From NCBI GenBank assembly GCA_947166275.1, contig CAMVDP010000011.1, forward strand, positions 1-55,784: a DNA stretch of 55,784 bases, in the 5' to 3' direction. The translations under genes were made by a program, and so were the position numbers. The stretch comes from an uncultured Clostridia bacterium (GTDB taxonomy: Bacteria; Bacillota; Clostridia; Oscillospirales; Ruminococcaceae). Below are positions 44,826 to 53,510 of the stretch, piece after piece. Under the pieces are notes generated by a model. That model was not told where the DNA came from. It saw nothing but the letters and a program-made list of their open reading frames with translations, and did no database searches. Position 1 is the stretch's first letter, and the number at the start of each line of letters is the position of its first letter.

Positions 44826-45502
44826 CTGTGCTTCGGGGAGCCTGTCCTTGGCTTTTTGCGCAGGGGCTTGAGCATCTCCGTGCGTCGTATTCTTGTGAGC
44901 TTGCTTTCGTCTATCTCAAGTATGTACTTCTCATAGCCGTTCACTATCGATGTCCCGCTGGGGTGAGCTATTATGCGCTTGAACCGGCTGCCGTAGTTCG
45001 CGTGCACGTGACCGTGCAGCATATACGTCGGCCGGCACCGGTACAGAAGCTTGTTGAAGCATTCAAATCCCGTATGCGGCAGATCGCTCATATCGCCGTA
45101 TCCCTTTACCGGGGCGTGCGTCACGAATATGTCGATGCCGGATGCGGCAAAGATGCGCCCGAGTCCGCGCATGACGCGCATACGCATCTGGCGCTCGGTG
45201 TACATGTACGGGCCTTCCTTGTATTTCATTGAGCCGCCGAGTCCGAATATGCGAAGACCGCGGTATCTGAACAGCTTCCCGTCTATACACTCGCAGCCGC
45301 CCGGCGGGTCGGTAACATACTTATAATCATGGTTTCCGGGGATGTACAGTATCGGCACCTTGACCATTGTCGCGAGGAACTCAAGATAATCGGATGAGAG
45401 ATCACCGCAGGATATTATCAGGTCAATGCCCTCAAGCTTTTCGGGAGAGTAGTGATCCCACAGCGACTTCGATTCCACATCAGCGATAACGAGTATCTTC
45501 AT
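44801..45502 (-). CDS. Calcineurin-like metallophosphoesterase
   Basis: The 233-aa enzyme has all metal motifs: ADVE (Asp8), SCGDLSSD (about 30-37), GNHD (about 55-58), THAP and GHVH. The tail is Lys/Arg-rich. It could hydrolyse a nucleotide, cyclic nucleotide or phosphodiester. It starts three bases after the stop of the BMP-like gene, third in the operon that begins with the deaminase, so a nucleotide substrate is a reasonable inference. Confidence 0.88.
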   Translation of the reverse strand: MKILVIADVESKSLWDHYSPEKLEGIDLIISCGDLSSDYLEFLATMVKVPILYIPGNHDYKYVTDPPGGCECIDGKLFRYRGLRIFGLGGSMKYKEGPYMYTERQMRMRVMRGLGRIFAASGIDIFVTHAPVKGYGDMSDLPHTGFECFNKLLYRCRPTYMLHGHVHANYGSRFKRIIAHPSGTSIVNGYEKYILEIDESKLTRIRRTEMLKPLRKKPRTGSPKHRKTPHGSV

Positions 45503-45505
45503 GCG

Positions 45506-47431
45506 TTATTCCTCGCCGTTAAGCGGCATTATGCCGTCTATGTTATCGTTGAGCCAGTCCATTGACACTATCTGCTCCACCGTCATCTTTTCCAGCGAGC
45601 CGGAAATGTGGCTGTTTTTCGTGGGAGCGATCTCCTGTATGGTGACGTTCTGTGAATGAAGCTCTCCGGAGAACGGGTCCAGGCCGCCGTTTATTATCGC
45701 GTTCTTCATAAATGACAGCATTTTCTTCGTCTGGTACGGCAGCTCCTGCGTACGGATATCCACAACGCCCGTTGACAGACCGAACCAGTAGTTTGCTGCC
45801 GAGTGAAGCTTTATCACCTCATTCAGATCCCATGCGCCCGATATCACGGACTGGACTATCTGGGCGTAGTATTTGCCCCAGTTGAAGTACGGTGTCCCTA
45901 TGAATACATCTTTGCCGTCCTGTATGCGGAATACGCCGGGTGTGCGGGTTATACCCGGGACCGTGGAGTACTCGAAGTCCGCGAACATCTTCACGCCTTC
46001 ACGCTTCCAATCCTCACTCAGGTCGGTATCCTCGTCACCGATGTATTTCAGCTTTATCCGGCATGCGGGGTCTATCAGCGATACGCCGATAGCGAACGCG
46101 TTGAGGTCTGCTACGCTCATGCTGCCGGAGCTTCGCGCTATGTAGCCTATCGCGTGCTCGCCGCAGCCTGCGTCACCGTCGGTGAGCATAATATCCGCTG
46201 CGAGGATACCCATAAGGAATGCTGCTTCATACAGCTTGCCATGGTAGCAGCGCACGCTCGGGTGCGACTGGCCCACCGAACAGTTGAGAAAGCGTATGTC
46301 GGTATTATGTACCGCAGCTTTAAGGGTATCGGGCATCATTGACGGGGACACTGTGAAGATGATCTCGTTTTTATCCGCGACTGCGCGTTCAAGTGCATCG
46401 TTTATGCTGCCGTCCTCACTTTCGCTGGTGTAGCTGTTGGTGACGACTTCTTCGCCTGTGATCTTATCTACGTAGAAGCGTCCGAGCTCGTGGCTTCCTA
46501 TCCAGCGGGACTTCTCCGAGTCCGCGTCATATATGAAGCCTACCCGCAGCGGTGAAGCAGGGCTGTAGTTCTTTGCGCCTGTGAACAGGTGCATGATCCC
46601 CTGGCTTTTTTCGCTTTCCGGGGCGTTGTTGATGAACGTTATGCTGTCAAAGTTTCCCGCGGTGATAAGCTCGTTGCGGGCAAGCTTGATGTTCTTGATG
46701 ATCTGCTCATCGGTGTCCTCGGACAGTGTTTTCATCGGGAATATCGAAATGTACACGAGGAACGAGTCACTCAAGGTGAGTATGTTCTTGCCCTTGAATA
46801 CGGTGTTATACAGCTTTACGAACGTGAAGAATGCTGCCTTCAGATCGACGCAGACCTCCTCCGGCCATTCGTTTTTCAGATCCTGACCGAGTATTTTCGC
46901 GAGACTTGCGTACTCACCGGGTTCTGTGAAGATGATGAAATTGTTTCTTGTCACTGCGAAGAAATCAAGGTATTCATAGTATACCTTGACCTCCTTGGTG
47001 TCGTTCTTTTTCGGGAGTATGCGGATAACGTCGGCATATATGAACGGACTGCCGCCGTACTTTGATACAGAAACGCGCTTGTTCCCCTCCTGTACGTAGT
47101 ACCAGTTCATGTACTCGTAGCACTTTATCGACTCGCGTATACCGTCATTGATGTACGAATCATACAGCGCCGCCCATTTTGCGGCGAATTCGGAGTTTTC
47201 TTCGATTATCGGCATGAAGTTATTTGCGAACGCGTTGTTCCTGCCAAGCTCTTTGTTGCCGCGTATGCGTATCAGCGGCAGCTCCATGAGCCCGACGCGT
47301 ACTTCTCCTGCGGAGTGTTTTATTTCCTCAAGATTGTCGAGCACCGGCAGGTACGGTGACACGCCGTTGCGTATCGCGGTCCGGACGGCTTCATCGCCCA
47401 GTTTTTTTGCTTCCTTGTAATCAGATCTCAT
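45506..47431 (-). CDS. Cytoplasmic ParB-like / BMP (nucleoside-binding) fusion protein
   Basis: The 641-aa protein has no signal peptide. Residues about 105-140 (WYYVQEGNKRVSVSKYGGSP) resemble the ParB/sulfiredoxin nucleotide-binding motif. From about 280 to 600 there is a BMP/PnrA-type periplasmic-binding fold (LRVGFIYDADSEKSRW, MGILAADIM, RSSGSMSVADLNAFAIG, GAWDLNEVIKLHSAANYWFGLSTGVVDI), a family that binds nucleosides in PnrA and TmpC. A binding domain kept in the cytoplasm suggests a sensor, not a transporter part. It overlaps the deaminase stop by four bases (ATGA). Confidence 0.75.
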   Translation of the reverse strand: MRSDYKEAKKLGDEAVRTAIRNGVSPYLPVLDNLEEIKHSAGEVRVGLMELPLIRIRGNKELGRNNAFANNFMPIIEENSEFAAKWAALYDSYINDGIRESIKCYEYMNWYYVQEGNKRVSVSKYGGSPFIYADVIRILPKKNDTKEVKVYYEYLDFFAVTRNNFIIFTEPGEYASLAKILGQDLKNEWPEEVCVDLKAAFFTFVKLYNTVFKGKNILTLSDSFLVYISIFPMKTLSEDTDEQIIKNIKLARNELITAGNFDSITFINNAPESEKSQGIMHLFTGAKNYSPASPLRVGFIYDADSEKSRWIGSHELGRFYVDKITGEEVVTNSYTSESEDGSINDALERAVADKNEIIFTVSPSMMPDTLKAAVHNTDIRFLNCSVGQSHPSVRCYHGKLYEAAFLMGILAADIMLTDGDAGCGEHAIGYIARSSGSMSVADLNAFAIGVSLIDPACRIKLKYIGDEDTDLSEDWKREGVKMFADFEYSTVPGITRTPGVFRIQDGKDVFIGTPYFNWGKYYAQIVQSVISGAWDLNEVIKLHSAANYWFGLSTGVVDIRTQELPYQTKKMLSFMKNAIINGGLDPFSGELHSQNVTIQEIAPTKNSHISGSLEKMTVEQIVSMDWLNDNIDGIMPLNGEE

Positions 47432-49272
47432 TGGATATCCTCTTTTTTGTCATCTTCCGAAATGTCACGCATAAGGCATTCAAGCTCGTCTTTGATAGCG
47501 ATCCTTTGTGTGAACAGGTATGTGTATGCCCTTCCGACCACGCCGTAGAACAGGTGCAGAGAGGGACGGGCGTCATTTTTGCCTATTCTGATTATGTGAG
47601 ACATCGCGATATCGGTATACGGGTCGATATAGTAGATGTCTCTGATGCCGAGCTGGTACGCTTTTTTCGAGCAGAGCACGCAGGAGCTTGCCGAGGTGAA
47701 GAGCTTTCCGCCCTTTATACCCTCGCCGCCGTACTTCGATATCTGCAGGAACGCGTTCTCTTCAGCGTGGAGCGAGCGTGTATGCACCTGATTCTTCTCG
47801 CCCGTGACCTTGGAATAGATGTCCTTGAAGCAGTAGCTGCACATGCGTCCGTTGAGGCATTCTCTGCTTGTTTTCAGCTTGCTGTATCTGTTGTTGAGCT
47901 CCGCCATGAAGTTCTCGTCCTCCCATTCATATTCGCTGAACGAGTCGGTATCGCTGTGGCTGAAATAATCCGTAACAAAGCGGAGATTGCAGGGCGGCTG
48001 ACCGTCGGCGGTACTGTTCCAGCCGATAGCCTTGATGCTGTAATTCTCGTCGGTGATGACTGCGCCCACCTGTCTTGACAGACACCCGGAGCTGAGCTTT
48101 GCGTTGTACGCAGCCTGCATGCAGCGCTCAACGCTTGTGGGTGTGAACAGACCGGGGTGCATTATCAGGCTCACATACTTTACCGCGAGCTTCTTCAAGG
48201 TGACCTTTGTCGCGTCGTTTTTCACGTTATCGCCGGGGTTGTACAGATAGATGTCAGCTATCTGGCAGCACGCACCGATATTCTGGTTGGTGAATATTGC
48301 GGTGCCTTTGGCTTTTTTCGGATACTCTATCTCATCCATATCATTTATCTGCTCGTTGTTGTTGAACTCCATAAGGCGCTTTCTGCGGTCATGGTCGTCC
48401 GTATGTACGGCAACGAGGAAGAACGCGGAATACCTGTCCTGGAAATATGTGGCTTCGTAAGGATTGCGTATCGCGTCGAGGCAGATAAGAGTGGGTGCGC
48501 CCTGTTTGTTGTTCACGTGACGGACAGCCTTGATGAACTCGTTTGCGCGCCTTGCAAGAGCGAACATGTGGCGGCCTGTGAACTCATCGCTGTACTCTAT
48601 GCTGCCATGGTGGCGCAGACGGTTGCCGAAGCGCTGGAGAGAGTAAGTGAACGAGTTGGCGAAGTGTGTTTCTGTGTTTTCTCCTTTGCCCGTAGTGTAA
48701 TCGTATGTGATGCTCTTCATGGTATTACGGAACATTGACTGTATTTCGCCGATACTGTCGAGTATCTCGTTTTCAAGGCTCGCGTAGCTGTCGATATCAT
48801 CAGCGCTGCCGGAATAGCGTATAAGTGATCCGGTGTTGTCGTCGATACAACTGAGGATCTTTTGGTGCAGATCTGTGTACAGAGCTCTGATATTGCTGTT
48901 GCTGCGTTCGAGCTTATCTTTTATGTCTTTTGCTGTCTTTTCGTCAAGCATCTCCTCGAACAGAGCGAACAGCTTGTCGTAATCCGCTTCAAGAAGGAAC
49001 GAGAATATAATATCGGTCATGCTTATGCGCTTGAAAGGCTTCCAGTGCTTCTTCGCGTATTCGTAGCTTATGCGGTATTTACGGTCACCGGAGCCGATAT
49101 CACCGGTGTAATGCGGTTCGGGAATGCCGAGATCGGTGAAGTTCCCATGCGCCAGGATCTTTGACAGCTCAGTGCATCCCGAGCCTGTCCTTCCGGTCAG
49201 ACCTATGATGATGAATTTCTCTCTTTCATCGTATATAGTGTTTATAGCTTTTGCGGAACGTATTTCGCTCAT
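47428..49272 (-). CDS. P-loop kinase-like / dCMP deaminase fusion (anti-phage dCTP deaminase-like)
   Basis: The 614-aa protein begins with a P-loop domain (IGLTGRTGSGCTELS, about 23-37) and ends with a zinc cytidine/dCMP deaminase domain: HAEENAFL (catalytic His-Ala-Glu) and SSCVLCSKKAYQLGI (zinc Cys pair), after an extra CLNGRMCSYC cluster. This two-domain plan is that of DcdV/AvcD, which deaminates dC nucleotides in phage defence; ordinary dCMP deaminases are about 150 aa. The Walker A Lys is replaced by Cys. ATG 49272 follows GGGAGTG; the ATG at 49287 would leave no site. First gene of a three-gene operon. Confidence 0.82.
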   Translation of the reverse strand: MSEIRSAKAINTIYDEREKFIIIGLTGRTGSGCTELSKILAHGNFTDLGIPEPHYTGDIGSGDRKYRISYEYAKKHWKPFKRISMTDIIFSFLLEADYDKLFALFEEMLDEKTAKDIKDKLERSNSNIRALYTDLHQKILSCIDDNTGSLIRYSGSADDIDSYASLENEILDSIGEIQSMFRNTMKSITYDYTTGKGENTETHFANSFTYSLQRFGNRLRHHGSIEYSDEFTGRHMFALARRANEFIKAVRHVNNKQGAPTLICLDAIRNPYEATYFQDRYSAFFLVAVHTDDHDRRKRLMEFNNNEQINDMDEIEYPKKAKGTAIFTNQNIGACCQIADIYLYNPGDNVKNDATKVTLKKLAVKYVSLIMHPGLFTPTSVERCMQAAYNAKLSSGCLSRQVGAVITDENYSIKAIGWNSTADGQPPCNLRFVTDYFSHSDTDSFSEYEWEDENFMAELNNRYSKLKTSRECLNGRMCSYCFKDIYSKVTGEKNQVHTRSLHAEENAFLQISKYGGEGIKGGKLFTSASSCVLCSKKAYQLGIRDIYYIDPYTDIAMSHIIRIGKNDARPSLHLFYGVVGRAYTYLFTQRIAIKDELECLMRDISEDDKKEDIQ

Positions 49273-49304
49273 TGTGTTCACTCCCATACAGAATAATATT
49301 CTAT

Positions 49305-49333
49305 ATTATATCATATTGCCGCCGTTTTTTCAA
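49305..49333 (-). promoter_or_regulatory. Promoter of the deaminase operon
   Basis: Minus-strand TTGAAA (49333-49328), 17 bases, TATAAT (49310-49305). Only about 33 bases separate the -10 from the start codon, and the -35 lies inside the end of the broken kinase gene. Confidence 0.8.
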
Positions 49334-52161
49334 GTGCCGCACGGAAAAAAGCCACTGTGGGACACTGGTTTACGAACGTCCGGATCATTCCCGCTTCAAG
49401 AGCAAGCCTGCGGTCTTCGTCGAAAGCGTTCGCCGTTACCGCGACTATCGGGATATTTGCTTTCTTTTCATCATCAAGCGCTCTTTTCTGCCGCGTTGCC
49501 TCGTATCCCGAAGTCTCATTCTCTGTTTCGGCTCGGTCATAAGTTGTGATGATAAATGTCGGTCTGTCACCGTTCACTGACCCGGAAATACGCTTGACTG
49601 CTTCAAAGCCTGTCATATTCGGTAAAGCGCTGTCTATGAAGCATGTATCGAAGCCGTCACCGCTGTCCTGCGCGTCTTTAACGCGAGACACCGCTTCACT
49701 TCCGTTATTTGCCCATTCGGGACGTATACCGAGCTTTTTCAGCATTTCGCAGACTGAATGACAGGTATCATCATTCCCGTCAACGACAAGTATGTGCTGT
49801 TCGGGCAGCGGTTCTGTTGCAGTCGCTGAAGGATTTACTCTGCAAGGTATGGTCATCACGAATTCGGTGCCTGTCCGGGTTCGCTGTTGACCGTGATCGT
49901 ACCGTTCATCAGATCAACGATGTTTTTTGTTATCGCCATTCCGAGACCTGTTCCCTGAATACCGCTCACTGTGCTGCTTCTCTCACGCGTGAACGCTTCA
50001 AAGATCGTCTCGCGGAACTCCTTGCTCATGCCGATACCATTGTCCTTTATCCTGAACTCAAAAGATGTCATTCCATCTTCGGTCAGAGGTGTCTCCGTTA
50101 TCCTAAAATCAACACTTCCGCCGTCGGGAGTATATTTCACAGAGTACGAGAGAACGTTCATCAGTACACGGTCAAGGCGAAGTCCGTCGGTTATTATATC
50201 TTCGCTGACTACATCGTGCAGCTCTGCCGTCATTTTCAGTTTCTTTGCTTCGGCGCTGTCCTGCATTACCGTCCACACGCCATGGATAAGCTCCGGCAGA
50301 TGCACTTCCGTTTCATTGAGTGTCATCTTGCCGCTCTCGATACGGCTCATTTCAAGAACGTCATTGATGATCGAGAGAAGCTGTTTGCTTGATACGGTTA
50401 TCTTGTCAAGGTAATCCTGAACCTGCTCCTTGTTGTCGATATGCCGTACAGCAAGGTCGGTAAATCCGATGATAGCGTTCATCGGTGTGCGTATATCATG
50501 CGACATGTTGTTAAGGGACCTTGTTTTTGCCTTGTGTGCGTGTTCTGCATCGGAAAGAGCCGCGTCAAGCTTGCTTTGCATCTTTACACGTTCGTTAAGC
50601 TCGCGCTTTATGCGTGCTGATCTGCGGATCAACAGCAATACGATCATAAGAGCAATAAACAGGATGACCGCTATAATAAGCACCAGATTATCCCGGAGAA
50701 AATCTATCAGAGCGAACCGGCCTTCCGTCCGTGAATAATTCAGCAGCGCGGAATCGACCGATGTAGCGGGAACAAGCCCGGAGGTTTTGTTCAGAATGTG
50801 ATAAAGCTCGCTGTCGGAGCGCCTTACAGCAAATGAAAAGTCAATCGCGTTTCCGGTAGGCACAATAGCAAGCTTATATCGTTTGCGGACAGTCTCGGTA
50901 GAAGCGACCTGATAGCTGCTCAGAAGCAGACAATCAGCATTTCCGACAGATACCGACTTGAAACCATTCTCGGGATCATCGTTGAAAACGACCTTCCAAT
51001 CGGGGAAATTGTCTTTCAGGAATATCTCGTAATTGATATTTCCGGTGTCAACGACGGCAGTAAGCTCATGCTTCGAAAGTATTCCGTTAACCTTGATCTA
51101 TTGCTCATCGTAAGGACTTAAAGATACCGGGAAAATGCAGTCGACATCGCCGTTTTGCAAAGCATCCAAAGCTGCTTTTACGGTAGGGTACGGCACAGCG
51201 GAATATTCAAATCCGGCGTTGAAAGCAGCGGTAGAAGCAAGCTCCAGAAAGTCCTTCAAAGCTCCGGTAAGTTCTCCGGTCCCGGAGTCTGTTCCGCAGA
51301 AGGGCATATAGTTGTCGCGGTAGCCTATGCGTATCGTGCCATGCTTTGCGAGCCAGTCAGCCTCTTCTCTGTCAATGTAAGTATTTACACCGACCTGACT
51401 TATGTATTTGTCATACATTGACTGGTTATACGCCCTGTCCGCGCCCTGTATCTTATACAGAGCGCTGTTCAGGTCTTCGAGCAGATCGGGGCATTTGTTG
51501 CTGACCGCGAAATAAAAGTCGGACTGACCGATCTTGAATGCCGGGACATATTCTCCCGGTTTGCCGAAGGAGTCGAGTGTCACAAGCGCGTCAAGCTCTC
51601 CACGCAGAAGCATTTCGACTGATTCGTTTTCATCGCAGGTAAGGTCTATGATATCCGAGCTTATCCCGTTTTTCTCCTGCCATTCAAGATAAAGACCCTT
51701 CTGAAAGCTGTTGCTGTTTATTCCGACTTTTTTCCGTCAAAATATGATGTGTTACCTGCGTGAAAGTCCGGGTTGTCCGCGCTGACGAAAACATAATATG
51801 ATTCCGCGCCCATGGGAAGATCGGGAAACAGCATCTGCGACGAACGCTCCTCGGTATAGAAAATGTCGCTCATCAGGTCGATCTCGCCCGACTTTAGCAT
51901 TTCAAACAGTTCAAACCAGCTGCCTTCAACATATTCGTATTCCAAGTCAACGTATGTGGCGATTTTCTGCTGATACTCATACGCATATCCCGAGCGCCGA
52001 CCGTTATTGTCAATACGGCAGAACGACGAATCATACCAGCCGACACGGACGGTCTTGCGCGAGGTGTTCTCTGCCGCCGCACTTACAGGTATGATACTGG
52101 TCATTATCAGCGTAAGACATATCATCGCGGTCAGTGCTTTCATAGTTTTCTTTAATGTCAT
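49311..52161 (-). pseudogene. Broken hybrid histidine kinase (SBP-SBP-TM-HisKA-HATPase-REC)
   Basis: One ancestral gene of about 950 codons is cut in three places. It starts at ATG 52161 with a signal peptide and a first family 3 solute-binding domain. A one-base loss in the A-run at 51728-51733 shifts the frame (stop at 51718); the second binding domain continues in the other frame to an in-frame TAG at 51100-51098. Reading on in the same frame gives the rest of that domain, a membrane helix, HisKA (SHDIRTPMN) and HATPase (NGIGM, GTGLGM). A second one-base loss near 49870 (stop at 49856) separates the receiver domain, which keeps the phospho-Asp (FIDSALPNM) but lacks the late Lys. Sequencing error could explain the indels but not easily all three lesions. 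Confidence 0.88.
49359..49392. repeat. 34-bp segment shared with the right end of the window, copy 1
   Basis: Identical at 32 of 34 positions to 55714-55747, in the same orientation. Here it encodes GMIRTFVNQCP at the end of the receiver domain, where a Lys-Pro motif is expected. Confidence 0.8.
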
Positions 52162-52219
52162 TATATCCACTCTCCGAAAATGAAGATTTCTTTTAAACCT
52201 TAAGCTGTCATATGTTGTC

Positions 52220-52248
52220 ATTATACCATGTTCTGACATAAATTGCAA
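52220..52248 (-). promoter_or_regulatory. Promoter of the broken histidine kinase gene
   Basis: Minus-strand TTGCAA (52248-52243), 17 bases, TATAAT (52225-52220). GGAGAGTGGATATA precedes the ATG at 52161, so the expression signals survive. Confidence 0.7.
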
Positions 52249-52312
52249 TGATGATCGGGTGAAGTGTGCAGGAAACGGTGTGCCATTATATACTGCGAAA
52301 CTCTTAAAACAC

Positions 52313-52341
52313 TTGATATTTTCTCCGAAGTGTAGTAAAAT
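52313..52341 (+). promoter_or_regulatory. Promoter of the GH16 gene
   Basis: TTGATA (52313-52318), 17 bases, TAAAAT (52336-52341), followed by a 78-base leader and AAGGAGG before the start. Confidence 0.65.
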
Positions 52342-52419
52342 AATATAAAGACCGTGTAAGAACTATGTGGCATTCAGAGCTATGAATACTTATGAATACA
52401 GCGAGGTAAGGAGGCAGAC

Positions 52420-53217
52420 ATGAATAATCTGATAGCGATCGTGGCAGCGATACTTGGGCTGATACTTAACACTGCGCTCCCGGTAAACGATACGTCCGGC
52501 GATATCATATTCAACGGTAGGAAATACTCACTCGCGTATTCCGATGACTTCGACTTTTTCGACAGCGATAAATGGGCGTACTGCCCGGAACAGGAGCGTC
52601 AGGATGCCGGCGGTGCATGGCGGGATTGCTGCACAACAGTCAGCGGCGGGAATCTGGTAATCTCCTGTGGCATTGACGGTAACGGGACTCCCATAAGCGG
52701 AGGCATACGCTCCACCGGGGACTATGAGAGGACATTCGGGCTTTATCACATTCGTTTCAAGGCGGAAAATGCCGACGGACTCTGGTACGCGTTCTGGCTC
52801 CTTACCGACAAAATGAGCGACTCCACTGTCGGAAACGGGGCGTCCGACGGCGCGGAGCTCGACATCATCGAGCTTGTCCCCCACACACAGGAGTTGTGCA
52901 TGAGCGTACACTGGGACGGTTACGGCGCGGGACTGAAAAGCGTATGCGAGCTTACTCATGTGGACGACAGCTTCTACGACGAATATCACGACCTCTGGTA
53001 TCTATGGGACCCAAACGGCTATCATCTTTATATCGACGGGAAATGCTATTTCGATTTCCCGGGGGAAAAATACGGCGACGGTACCTGTGCTGTACCGTGT
53101 GACCTTATAATATCCGCAGAATTCGGTACATGGGGCGGTGACATAGACAGAAATCAGCTGCCCTCACATCTTTACGTAGACTTTGTGAGGGTGTATGAGG
53201 AATACGTGAACCCATGA
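52420..53217 (+). CDS. Secreted glycoside hydrolase family 16 beta-glucanase
   Basis: The 265-aa enzyme has a signal peptide (hydrophobic residues about 4-20) and a GH16 jelly-roll. The catalytic motif ExDxxE appears as ELDIIE (about residues 146-151), with the nucleophile and acid/base Glu residues. YERTFGLYHIRFKAENADGLWYAFWL and the end SHLYVDFVRVYEE are typical. Likely substrates are lichenan, laminarin or another beta-1,3/1,4-glucan. It lacks dockerin, carbohydrate-binding and anchor domains. Confidence 0.93.
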   Translation: MNNLIAIVAAILGLILNTALPVNDTSGDIIFNGRKYSLAYSDDFDFFDSDKWAYCPEQERQDAGGAWRDCCTTVSGGNLVISCGIDGNGTPISGGIRSTGDYERTFGLYHIRFKAENADGLWYAFWLLTDKMSDSTVGNGASDGAELDIIELVPHTQELCMSVHWDGYGAGLKSVCELTHVDDSFYDEYHDLWYLWDPNGYHLYIDGKCYFDFPGEKYGDGTCAVPCDLIISAEFGTWGGDIDRNQLPSHLYVDFVRVYEEYVNP

Positions 53218-53249
53218 GCAGTTCCTTTCACCGGTCGATGTTATTCAAC

Positions 53250-53289
53250 AAAAAACAGCAGACTCGTTTCGTCGGGTCTGCTGTTTTTT
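53250..53289. terminator. Terminator after the GH16 gene
   Basis: AAAAAACAGCAGAC pairs with GTCTGCTGTTTTTT around a 12-base loop; the flanking A and T runs make it functional in both directions. Confidence 0.88.
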
Positions 53290-53381
53290 ATGCGCGCAGA
53301 AACTGTCTTGCTCAACACGGCAGCTATTGTAGTTCTTTGGAAAGGGTTCTCCCATTCTCGAGCGCGGAGCGACCTTATTTC

Positions 53382-53510
53382 ACTTTTGTATCTTTGTCTG
53401 GAGTATGTCGAGAAGCTCGCCGAATTCAGCAATTTAAACATATCGGCTTGGACCCTTATGCAGAGCGGGGGAGAGGTGATTTGCAAAAACCGGGGATCTT
53501 GTGCTGAAAA
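53382..53510. repeat. 129-bp dispersed direct repeat, left copy
   Basis: Ungapped match to 55390-55518 with about 18 differences (about 86% identity counted by eye). It ends one base before the stop codon of the BspA-like gene. It carries no gene I can defend; the + frame is open across it in both copies (shared LEYVE and TLMQSG). The rest of 53290-53381 shows nothing recognisable. Confidence 0.85.

Noticed and set aside
49273-49304. AvcI-like inhibitory RNA before the deaminase
   Set aside because: The leader between promoter and start is about 25 bases, and the DNA upstream is the kinase pseudogene; no room for a separate RNA was seen here.
51098-51100. In-frame TAG as programmed recoding (pyrrolysine or readthrough)
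   Set aside because: The same gene has two additional frameshifts, so simple decay explains the stop; no recoding element is visible.
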